DNA of 58,102 nt from Actinomyces sp. (GTDB taxonomy: Bacteria > Actinomycetota > Actinomycetes > Actinomycetales > Actinomycetaceae): assembly GCA_018375675.1 (NCBI GenBank), contig JAHACW010000007.1, positions 1-58,102 on the forward strand. The letters are read 5' to 3'. The notes under the pieces were generated by a model. It was not told the DNA's origin, did not search any database, and saw only the letters and a program-made list of their open reading frames with translations. Each line of letters opens with the position of its first letter. Position 1 is the first letter of the stretch. This document shows positions 1-7,845 of this stretch, in pieces. Both the position numbers and the translations under genes were made by a program.

Positions 1-30
1 CGCGCCCCCGGAAGCGAGAGGAACACAGGC

Positions 31-822
31 ATGCACCTGGAAGGGCATCACGAGGATGGCGGCTGGCTCCTGTCCACCTTTACCCTCACAAACCGAGTCT
101 CGTGGGAGATGATGCTCCAGGCGGTGTACGCCGCCTTCGAGTATTTTGCGGACATCACGATCTTCGTGGACGATCACTCGATCAAGCTCGAGTCGCGCGA
201 GGACGTGCTCTCCATCCCCGAGGCTGGCAACATCGGGATCGGCGGCGAGTCCGCGGTCGTCAAAGAACCGATGCTCATCATCTTCTACAACCAGGTGCAC
301 TTCATCAACCTGCGTATTCGGTGCGGCAACGACGACCTGCGCGACCTCGACTACGAGGGCTTCAACAAGATCGTGTGCCCGATCGTCGACGCTATCGAGC
401 TGGCGATGTACCAGGAGCCCGTGCCCGCGCCCGTCAAGGAAAGAACCTCCGAGGATACCGACGACGCCGAAGAAGAGAAGGCCTCCGAGGAGACCGGAGG
501 AAGCGCGGCGAGCACCGCCGACGAGAGCGAGCAGACCGTCGGCACCGGCGACGGCGAGCAGGTGGAGGACAGCGGCGACAGCGAGCCCGAGGATGAAACC
601 GCGGAAAGCGCTCAGGAGGATAAAGCGGCCGAGGCCTCGTCCGCCGAACCCCCGATTCCCCCGCCGCCAGCCACAGAGCCCCAGGACAGCGCGACTCCCA
701 CCGACGCCCCCGAGCCGGGCTCAGAACCGCCGATTCCCCTCCCGCCGCCCGAGGCCTCGGCCCCACCGATCCCCTCCCCCGCGCCTGCACCGAGAAAGAG
801 GAGCGAGTTCCGATGCAACTAG
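31..822 (+). CDS. Hypothetical protein with acidic, proline-rich C-terminal tail
   Basis: I do not recognise a family. The first ~130 residues look like a compact alpha/beta domain with many aromatic and hydrophobic residues. After about residue 140 the protein becomes low-complexity: an acidic Glu/Asp/Ser/Thr stretch, then a Pro/Glu/Ala tail containing repeated PPIP-type motifs. No signal peptide or membrane segment is visible. The ATG at 31 has a GAGAGGAA ribosome-binding site 8 bases upstream, but the frame is open to the left window edge, so a longer protein cannot be excluded. The stop overlaps the start of the next gene by 10 bases, which suggests translational coupling and a shared operon. 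Confidence 0.6.
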   Translation: MHLEGHHEDGGWLLSTFTLTNRVSWEMMLQAVYAAFEYFADITIFVDDHSIKLESREDVLSIPEAGNIGIGGESAVVKEPMLIIFYNQVHFINLRIRCGNDDLRDLDYEGFNKIVCPIVDAIELAMYQEPVPAPVKERTSEDTDDAEEEKASEETGGSAASTADESEQTVGTGDGEQVEDSGDSEPEDETAESAQEDKAAEASSAEPPIPPPPATEPQDSATPTDAPEPGSEPPIPLPPPEASAPPIPSPAPAPRKRSEFRCN

Positions 823-1523
823 AGACTCCTTCGCCCAACGAAGCACGGCGCACTGTCCATCAGACACACATTTTTCCCACGCGTGGACCCGGCCCCGGCG
901 ACGTGCTGCCCAACGCGGCGCAGGGCCTCGGAGAGCGCTACCGGTGCGGAGCTGACGTAACCGGCGCCATGGAACTCCAAATGGCCGAAGGCACCGACCC
1001 GTACATTCACTCGACGGCCGACTGGATGCGCTCGCGTTTCTCGCAGCCCGGCACAATCTGTCCGGTATGGCGCGACGACCGCGACCACGGCGAAATCCCG
1101 GGAACCAACCGCTATTTCCGCGACAAGGACGAGTTCATCGAAGCCTTCGACATCGACGGCCTGGACCACATCGGGCACGTCGGGGCGCGCAACCTGACGC
1201 CCATCATCAAGGGGTTGATCTTTCCCTCGGAGTTCCGATCGGGTCCACCCGCCAACTACAACGAGCTGTACCGTCAGTTCCGTTTCACCGATAACCCGTT
1301 GCCCGAGGACGTCGCCATCGAGATCTGCCTGCTCGACAAGGACATGGGTTCCCACGGGCAAATCCCGCAGGTGCGCATCCTCGAGAAGGTCTTCATCGGC
1401 GGATGGGCGCCCATGACGATCGACGAGCTCATCACGCAGAACATCATCGAAGGAGTCTCCGAGCATGTTGGAGAAATTGGAAGAATTAATTGGCAAGATC
1501 TGTTCGAATACTTCCGTCGCTAA
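813..1523 (+). CDS. Hypothetical protein, second gene of unknown trio
   Basis: A 236-residue soluble protein with no signal peptide, membrane segment or family that I recognise. The N-terminal ~45 residues are Pro/Gly-rich; the rest is a mixed alpha/beta domain rich in Asp, Ile and aromatic residues. Its ATG lies inside the last codons of the preceding gene (10-base overlap), and its last 59 bases overlap the start of the following gene, so the three genes are probably co-transcribed and co-translated. An immunity or chaperone-like role next to a secreted protein encoded upstream is possible but only a guess from the small, acidic, operonic character. Confidence 0.6.
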   Translation: MQLETPSPNEARRTVHQTHIFPTRGPGPGDVLPNAAQGLGERYRCGADVTGAMELQMAEGTDPYIHSTADWMRSRFSQPGTICPVWRDDRDHGEIPGTNRYFRDKDEFIEAFDIDGLDHIGHVGARNLTPIIKGLIFPSEFRSGPPANYNELYRQFRFTDNPLPEDVAIEICLLDKDMGSHGQIPQVRILEKVFIGGWAPMTIDELITQNIIEGVSEHVGEIGRINWQDLFEYFRR

Positions 1524-2040
1524 AGCCGACTTTCAGGACGGGTACGGATACGGGTATTCCTTCTCGAGCTACAACACCGATTTTTTCACCGCCTGGGAGA
1601 TGTCGGGCTACTACCGCTTTAGCTGGTCCGAACGCCGTCCGAGCAGACGATTCACCATGGACACGCGCAACGAGACGCTGGCCAGCTACGTGCTGATCAC
1701 GCAGGTCGGTGCGCTGCGTCGGGCACGGCTGCGCCAGCGTCCCATCGTGATCCCGAGTGAGGCTCCCTCTGCGCAGCAGTGGACGATCACGGACACGCGG
1801 TGGCCGCGAGTCAAGCGTTACACCAGCAAAACCGACCCGACGATGGTCGTCGAGTCGGTCAACAGTCTCGAACTGCGTCAGACGCTCTTCGCCACGCAGT
1901 TCCCGCTGGAGGACTACCTCGAGTCCTTCATGGACCCGGAGGCGAATCCACTCCTGTCTCCGTATCTCTCCTCGGTTGAACCGCACCTGGAGCGCCTGCG
2001 CCACGCGGGAGTGAAGCTGCCAACCGACGACTCCTACTAG
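1465..2040 (+). CDS. Hypothetical protein, third gene of unknown trio
   Basis: A 191-residue soluble protein, unrecognised. The N-terminal ~60 residues are rich in Tyr, Phe, Trp and Ser (repeated GYGY and SGYYRF-like patches); the central part is Arg-rich, and the C-terminal third is helical with Pro-Leu motifs. The start at 1465 is supported by GAAGGAG about 9 bases upstream, although this puts 59 bases of the gene inside the end of the preceding one in another frame. An overlap this long is unusual, so one of the two gene ends may be eroded. No function is assigned. Confidence 0.6.
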   Translation: MLEKLEELIGKICSNTSVAKADFQDGYGYGYSFSSYNTDFFTAWEMSGYYRFSWSERRPSRRFTMDTRNETLASYVLITQVGALRRARLRQRPIVIPSEAPSAQQWTITDTRWPRVKRYTSKTDPTMVVESVNSLELRQTLFATQFPLEDYLESFMDPEANPLLSPYLSSVEPHLERLRHAGVKLPTDDSY

Positions 2041-2330
2041 GAATGAGCTGGAGGTTCCTCCTCCGCGCGCGGCGAGCACTGATGCACGTCAGGAGAGCAC
2101 GCCTCTGAGACCTCCTGGCAATACGCTGTACGCTCAGCATGCCTAATGGGCACTGACAGGCTCAAACAAGAGATATCGCGCGCGTTTCAACGCGACTCGG
2201 GTGAGATTTCGGAAGCGATAATTTCCGCTCGCGTCACGCACCTACGAACTGTCAAGCCCAGATATACTGAGTACCTAACCAACGCCGAGTAATTCTCGCG
2301 CCCACTTCCGTCGACAACCAGGAGTCGCCC
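2041..2330. other. Intergenic region before the RM locus
   Basis: About 290 bases with no convincing gene. The only regulatory signal seen is a TATACT hexamer at 2263-2268, a good -10 match 62 bases before the next start, without an obvious -35 at standard spacing. It is the probable promoter region of the type IIL restriction gene. Confidence 0.4.
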
Positions 2331-3497
2331 ATGCCCGCAACGCTCTCGCTTAACGCCATCCGCGAAAGGTGCGTCAAGTTCGCTTACGACTGGAGCGATT
2401 GTGTAGGGGATGAGAAGCAGGACGGTCACGAGTTCATGCGCGAACTCATGAAGTGTTTCGGCATCACCAAGCGCAAAGCGATTTCCTACGAGAGGCGCTC
2501 AAACCGTGCATCGACAGGGCGCCAGGGATACATCGACGCTCTCATCCCCGGCAAAGCACTCATCGAGATGAAGTCCGCGGGGAAGGACCTCAACAAGGCC
2601 GAGGAACAGGCTCTCGATTACATCCACGACCTCGCAGACGTCGAGACTCCACGCCTCCTCATCATCAGCGACTTCCGCCGCATCCGGATCGTCGATCTCG
2701 ACCACAACATGACGACTGATGACGGCATAGATTCAGGGCACACGGAGTTTGAACTCGCCAAACTGCCCGATCACGTCGACGACCTGAAGTTCCTCGCCGG
2801 CTACGGCATGGTCCAGGTCGGTTCACGCGAGCAGGAGGAGGCCTCGATTCGGGCCGCCCGCGTCATGGCCGACCTCTACGAGGCCCTGGACGGGTCGGGC
2901 TACAGCGATCACGAGGCCTCCATCTTCCTCATCCGCACCCTCTTTTGCCTCTACGGTGACGACGCGGGCCTGTGGGAACGCGACCTGTTCGCCGATTTTC
3001 TCGACTCCAGGACCCGTGAGGACGGCAGCGACCTCGGCGCACAGCTCGCGCTCCTCTACCAGACCCTGAACACCCCCGTAGAGCGCCGTCAGTCGACCTT
3101 GGACGAGCTGATTGCGCGTTTCCCCTACGTGAACGGCGGAATCTTCGCGGAGCCCCTCAGCATCCCCAGCTTCTCTCTCGAAATGAGAGAGGAACTCATG
3201 CGAGCGTGCGCCTTCGACTGGTCGGGCATCAGCCCCGCCGTGTTCGGTTCGCTCTTCCAGGCCGTCAAGTCCCCCAAGGCCCGACGCGAGCTCGGCGAGC
3301 ACTACACGAGCGGGACGAACATCCTGAAGACCCTTGGCCCGCTCTTCCTCGACGACCTGCGTGAACGTTTCGCAGAACACACGCACGATCTCAGCAACCT
3401 CAAGAACCTACGGAAAGAGCTCGGCGAGCTACGGATCATGGAAGCTTTCATTCCACAATGGATACAAATGCGCGCGAACTGTGTTTTGGTCGCCTGA
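2331..3497 (+). pseudogene. MmeI-like type IIL restriction-modification enzyme, N-terminal fragment
   Basis: N-terminal part of a single-chain type IIL (MmeI-family) restriction endonuclease/methyltransferase. The nuclease site is visible as D69-x9-E79-x-K81, matching the D-x9-ExK arrangement of MmeI. A helical spacer domain follows, then the stretch typical of the region just before the methyltransferase domain (around residues 325-345, ELGEHYTSGTNILK). Family-like sequence stops at LRIM (codon ending at 3440), exactly where motif I should begin; the last 19 residues are unrelated read-through into the inserted DNA. The rest of the protein is encoded from 11056. The fragment has no methyltransferase or target-recognition domain and should be inactive as an RM enzyme. 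Start ATG 2331 follows an AGGAG at 2320-2324. Confidence 0.85.
3459..3467 (+). repeat. Left copy of 9-bp inverted repeat near insert end
   Basis: TGGATACAA, whose exact reverse complement occurs at 11037-11045. It lies 18 bases inside the left boundary of the inserted module (3440/3441); the other copy lies 16 bases inside the right boundary. It could be part of a recombination site, or chance. Confidence 0.3.
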
Positions 3498-3526
3498 TTA
3501 GTTCAAATAGAAAAGAGGTGGTTCAT

Positions 3527-4225
3527 GTGCCGTTGCCCCCACTGATTCGTCAAGGCGGAACACGAACGGTGACCGTTATCAGCAGCTCCTCAGGCACCGA
3601 TAGTCGCGCTGACTACGAGTCTGTCGTCCTCAACGATCAAGGAATCGAGAAGGCCTACTTCGGTACCGAAACTCCGGTCTACGAAGGCGATCGCATAGAA
3701 TTTCCCGATCCACGTGGTGGAAAGTTCCATTACATCGTTACTCGGGTGATCATTAACGACCTACCTGGCGGCCCGTTTGCTGACATGGCCTACACCGAGG
3801 CGCACCTTGACAAAAAGGGTCCTCCGCGTGTGGCACCTATTCGACGTCTCACCGTTGAGAACCTTCACCCTCATGTCATTGAGTCAGCAGGAAAGCTCTT
3901 CGCTGATGGCCATTACAGTAGGGCTGTAACTGAGGCCTTTGTGTCTCTTGAGGTACGCGTTCGTGGTCTTCTGGGCTCTGATAATTCAGGCACGAAGCTG
4001 ATGGACGAGGCCTTCGCGGGTAAAGACCCGAAGTTCTCGGTTGCGCGGCATGAGGGGCGTTCCGGTGAAGATGAGCAAACTGGGTTTCACGCTCTATTTC
4101 GCGGTGCAATGTTAGGCATCAGAAATCCTGCAGCGCACGAGCTTGCTGCAGAGCAGGATCCTCAGGAAGCGCTCGAGTACTTAGCGCTTGCCAGCTTGCT
4201 TCACCGAAGGCTCGACAGCGACTAA
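3527..4225 (+). CDS. TIGR02391 (Ymh)-like HEPN-family protein
   Basis: The C-terminal ~110 residues fit the TIGR02391/Ymh pattern: a helical domain ending in GAMLGIRNPAAHE. RNPAAH is an R-x4-H motif of the type that forms the RNase site in many HEPN proteins. The N-terminal half is a beta-rich domain of unknown role. I choose GTG 3527 because AAAGAGGTG precedes it by about 7 bases; an in-frame ATG at 3458 exists but lies in the junction sequence and lacks a ribosome-binding site. It is the first gene of the inserted module and precedes the type I RM genes, a position often taken by accessory defence genes. A role as an abortive-infection RNase is inference from the motif and the context; family members are mostly uncharacterised. 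Confidence 0.7.
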   Translation: MPLPPLIRQGGTRTVTVISSSSGTDSRADYESVVLNDQGIEKAYFGTETPVYEGDRIEFPDPRGGKFHYIVTRVIINDLPGGPFADMAYTEAHLDKKGPPRVAPIRRLTVENLHPHVIESAGKLFADGHYSRAVTEAFVSLEVRVRGLLGSDNSGTKLMDEAFAGKDPKFSVARHEGRSGEDEQTGFHALFRGAMLGIRNPAAHELAAEQDPQEALEYLALASLLHRRLDSD

Positions 4226-4231
4226 AGCTCC

Positions 4232-4441
4232 TTGAATGGTGCTTTCTGTGTATCTCCGACTGCAAACTGGAAGGACAAGCTTAAACAAGACCTGCGCGAG
4301 GAAGCCAAACTGTCGTCCACCACCATGCCCCGGCTCAACAACGGCGACAACGCCACCACCGACGTACTCCTACGCATCTGCCAGGTCCTCAACTGCCAGA
4401 TCGGCGACATTATCAAAATCATCCCTAAAGAAGAAGCTTAA
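4232..4441 (+). pseudogene. Degenerate Cro/CI-type HTH regulator remnant
   Basis: Residues ~13-69 match the short YozG-like HTH regulators that often accompany type I RM systems: DLREEAKLSS, then TTDVLLRICQVLNCQIGDI. The usual N-terminal helix (around LWKLLIDK) is shortened by about four residues and preceded by unrelated sequence with no clear ribosome-binding site. I read it as a decayed regulator gene, although translation from ATG 4232 would give 69 residues. It ends 13 bases before hsdM. Confidence 0.5.
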
Positions 4442-4454
4442 AGGAACCTGCCCC

Positions 4455-6538
4455 ATGTCTCAGATTGACGTCAAGAAGCAAGTTGATCACGTATTCAGCA
4501 TCGCCAACTCGCTACGCGGGACATACCAAGCCGACAAATACAAAGACGTCATCATTCCGATGACCATCATTCGAAGGCTCGAATGCGCCCTAGAAGAAAC
4601 GAAAGATGCTGTCTGCACGGTCTACGAGCAAGACGACTCCACACCCGACGCGATCCTAAAGCAGGTCAGCGGATACCCGTTCTACAACACGAGCCGCTAC
4701 ACCCTAGAGAAACTACTAGCAGAACCTGCACAACTACACCGCAACCTGAAGACCTATCTTGAAGCGTTTTCCCCGAACATCCGCATGATCCTCGACAAGA
4801 ATGAGGGCCTCGATTTCTTCACTCAAATCGACAAGATGCACAACGGCTCACGCCTCACGGGTGTTGTCCGCAAGTTTTCTGAGCTCGACTTGGCCCCTGA
4901 GCGCATCAACAACGTTGCCATGGGCTACATGTTCGAAGAACTCATCCGCAGGTTTTCTGAAAATTCGGAGGCTGGTGACCACTACACGCCGCGAGAAGTA
5001 GTTCGCCTCCTTGTGCGCCTAGGGCTAGCAGAAGGAAGCGAAGATCTATTCGAGCCGGGGAAGAACATTAACCTCGCGGACGTGGCTTGTGGCACCGGTG
5101 GCATGCTCTCTGTTGCGAAAGAAGAACTCGCCCAGATGTGTCCGGAGGCTTCGGTCTACCTGTATGGGCAAGAAGTCAATCCCGAGTCGCATGCTATTTG
5201 CCTGGCGGACATGCTGATCAAGAACCAGCGCGCGAACAATATCCAGTTGGCCGACACCATGAAAGATGACTGCTTCCCTGGTGAGTACATGCGCCTGCAG
5301 TTCGTTAATCCTCCTTTCGGGCAGCCCTGGGGCGGTAAAGACGCTGCCACAGGTGTAGAGAAGGCAGTGAAAGCTGAACACGCCAAGCCTTTCGCGGCCA
5401 GTAGATTTCCAGCGGGCCTGCCCGCCTCGGGTGACATGCAGTTGCTGTTCATGCAACACATTGTGTACAAGATGGAAAAAACGTGGGGCGTGCTTGTGTC
5501 ATCTCCAACGGCAGCCCGCTGTTTTCTGGGGGCACGGCATCAGGCGAATCACAGGTACGCAGGTGGCTACTCGAAAACGACCTCGTAGAAGCCATCATCG
5601 GGCTACCAGGCTCACTGTTCTACAACACGGACATCTCGATCTATGTTTGGGTGCTGTCAAAGAACAAGCGCCCTGACCGTAAAGGCAAGGTCCAGCTCAT
5701 CGACGCCACGGACCTGTGGACTCCGATGCGCCGCTCGCTTGGTAAGAAACGCCGGTTTATCGCCGATGACCAAATCGACCAGATCGTCGCTACCTACACC
5801 GACTTCGCGGAGACTGAGAACTGCAAGATTGTTGATGCGGACGAGTTCATCTACCACGAGTACGCCGTTTATCAGCCGCTGCAACGCAACTACCGCATCG
5901 CTGAGGAACGCATCGCTGAGCTGGCAAAAGGTAAGTTCTCAGACACCATGCACAACCCGGCCAAGCTCGAAGAGCTGCGCTTGATCGACCCAGCAGATCG
6001 TGATTCCAAGCAAAACAAGAGCCTTGCCGCACTGGAGATGGCCGAACCAGTCTTCGAACAGATGCTGCAGATGTTGCGAGAGAACATCACTGATCAGACC
6101 TGGCAAGACTCGAAGGAATTCATCAAGCATCTGCGAGTGGTCCTGGCAGACCTACCAGACCACCGGGTCAAACAGACTGCAGCTCAGACGAAGGCGATGC
6201 TGGATAAGATCGCCGACCGACTCTCTGAGTTCGACAAGACCGCGCCCATCCAGTACGACCGCAACGGAAAGGTCATCCTCGATCCGGCAACCAAGGACAC
6301 CGAAATCGTCACACTCACCGAGGGCATTGAAGACTATATGGAACGCGAGGTCCTCCCATACGTGCCTGACGCAATCTGGGTTGATGAGGAAACGGATAAA
6401 GCAGTCAAGACCGGGGCAGAGATCCCGTTCACTCGCTACTTCTACCAGTACGAGCAACCCGAATCCTCGGACGTGCTCATGGACCGCTTCTTTGAACTCG
6501 AAGAAGAACTCGCCGACATCCTCGGAGCACTGCGATGA
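4455..6538 (+). pseudogene. hsdM: Type I RM methyltransferase subunit HsdM, frameshifted
   Basis: N6-adenine methyltransferase subunit of a type I RM system. The N-terminal helical HsdM domain starts at MSQIDVKKQ (ATG 4455, AAGGAA upstream). Motif I DVACGTGG is at about residue 209 and motif IV NPPFGQPWGG at about 284. The zero frame loses homology just after KMEKT (near 5483) and ends at 5588, while the conserved continuation NGSPLFSGG, ENDLVEAIIGLP and FYNT runs in the -1 frame to 6538. The switch falls at an A6 tract (5476-5481) followed by G4 (5485-5488); one extra base in either tract restores a single ~695-residue protein. So it is a broken gene, a sequencing indel, or a slippage site. 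It overlaps hsdS by 4 bases. Confidence 0.85.
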
Positions 6539-7845
6539 GTACGGGTTCACATCAGGAAGACAAAACCGTATCTATCGAGGGCATTCCTCCCACTTGGCAA
6601 AGCACTCCGGTGAACTACCTCTTCAGGATTGTAGGTGGAGACGGCTTCGCGCCAGAACTACAAGGTGAAAGTAGCGGTGATCTCCCGTTCCTCAAGAACA
6701 GTGACATTAGTTCTGGAATAACTAGAATCTCCACCGCTGCCAACTATGTTTCTCACGCTCTGGCACGCCGGGAGGGCTTCAGCCTAGTTCCACCTAAATC
6801 AATCCTCATGGGAAAAATCGGCGAGTCGATGAAGAAGAATCATCGAGTCCTGAACACAGTCGCATGTTGTATCGATAACAATATGCAAGCAATGGTTCCG
6901 GACGTTCGCTTAATTACCCCAGAGTACGGTCTCTATGCTTTGAAGCTTCTTAACGCAACCGACTTCAACAATGGTGGCCCAGTACCTTCAATTAATAATG
7001 TCAAATGGAAGAGAGCGCGCATCCCTATTCCCCTACTTCATGAGCAGCGCCTAATCGCAAATGTTCTTGATGACAAACTTGCTAAAATCGATCAGGCAAT
7101 GAGTCTTTTGCGCCGAGAGCTGGAAACGATGGAGCAGCTCAAGAAGTCACTAATCTACGAAGCCGTGACAAAAGGGCTGGATCCCACGGTCCCCATGAAG
7201 CCCAGCGGAGTTGACTGGATCGGCGACATCCCAGAACATTGGGAGGCGAAAAAGCTCAAGTTCATTGCGAACTTTGGAAGCGGCACAACTCCTGACTCGG
7301 GCGATTACTCCTACTACGACGATGGGGAGATCCCGTGGATTCAGTCCGGTGACCTCTATAGAAATCCGAGAATCACTAGGACCGAAAAAAATGTCACAAC
7401 AAAAGCGATTCGCGAATTGTCCGCACTAACAGTTTATCGAGCACCGTTCGTGGTCGTAGCGATGTACGGTGCATCTGTCGGAAATACGTCCCTATCCGAA
7501 ATTGACGCCTTCTTGAATCAAGCTTGTTGCTATATACGTGGCAATCACCACATGAGAAACGAGTATTCGTTCTATGCGATAAGCTCAGCGAGATCGGATC
7601 TGATAAGCAAGGCCCAAGGCGGAACCCAGCCCAATATCAGTCAAATCGTTTTAAAGAATCAGGTCATACCCATACCACCAATAAGTGAACAAGGTGAGAT
7701 TATTCGATACTTGCGCGCGAAATGCTCTTCTCTTGATCGCGCAGCGAAATTGAAACAAAACCAAATGGAGATTCTCGCGAATCAAAGAAAATCCTTGGTT
7801 TTTGAGTATGTGACGGGCAAACGACGAGCGAGTGAGGTGGCCTGA
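6535..7845 (+). CDS. hsdS: Type I RM specificity subunit HsdS
   Basis: DNA-recognition subunit that gives sequence specificity to the HsdM2S methylase and the HsdR2M2S nuclease. Length (436 aa) and the two-repeat layout are typical. TRD1 spans roughly residues 15-170, followed by a helical conserved spacer (LDDKLAKIDQAMSLLRREL, about 180-200). TRD2 begins after GVDWIGDIPEHW and is followed by a second helical spacer at the C-terminus ending in KSLVFEYVTGKR. The ATG overlaps the hsdM stop (ATGA), and the TGA overlaps the hsdR start. Base composition is clearly more A/T-rich than the surrounding chromosome, as expected for horizontally acquired, fast-changing recognition domains. Confidence 0.92.
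   Translation: MSTGSHQEDKTVSIEGIPPTWQSTPVNYLFRIVGGDGFAPELQGESSGDLPFLKNSDISSGITRISTAANYVSHALARREGFSLVPPKSILMGKIGESMKKNHRVLNTVACCIDNNMQAMVPDVRLITPEYGLYALKLLNATDFNNGGPVPSINNVKWKRARIPIPLLHEQRLIANVLDDKLAKIDQAMSLLRRELETMEQLKKSLIYEAVTKGLDPTVPMKPSGVDWIGDIPEHWEAKKLKFIANFGSGTTPDSGDYSYYDDGEIPWIQSGDLYRNPRITRTEKNVTTKAIRELSALTVYRAPFVVVAMYGASVGNTSLSEIDAFLNQACCYIRGNHHMRNEYSFYAISSARSDLISKAQGGTQPNISQIVLKNQVIPIPPISEQGEIIRYLRAKCSSLDRAAKLKQNQMEILANQRKSLVFEYVTGKRRASEVA

Noticed and set aside
5475..5490. Programmed -1 frameshifting in hsdM as the default reading
   Set aside because: The A6 tract does not form a proper X-XXY-YYZ heptamer in the zero frame (codons GAA AAA ACG), and I see no obvious downstream stimulator; kept only as an alternative.
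4236..5588. 450-codon frame starting at 4236 as a gene of its own
   Set aside because: Its first 73 codons are the HTH remnant in the wrong frame and its last 35 are past the hsdM frameshift; the true gene runs 4455-6538 across the shift.
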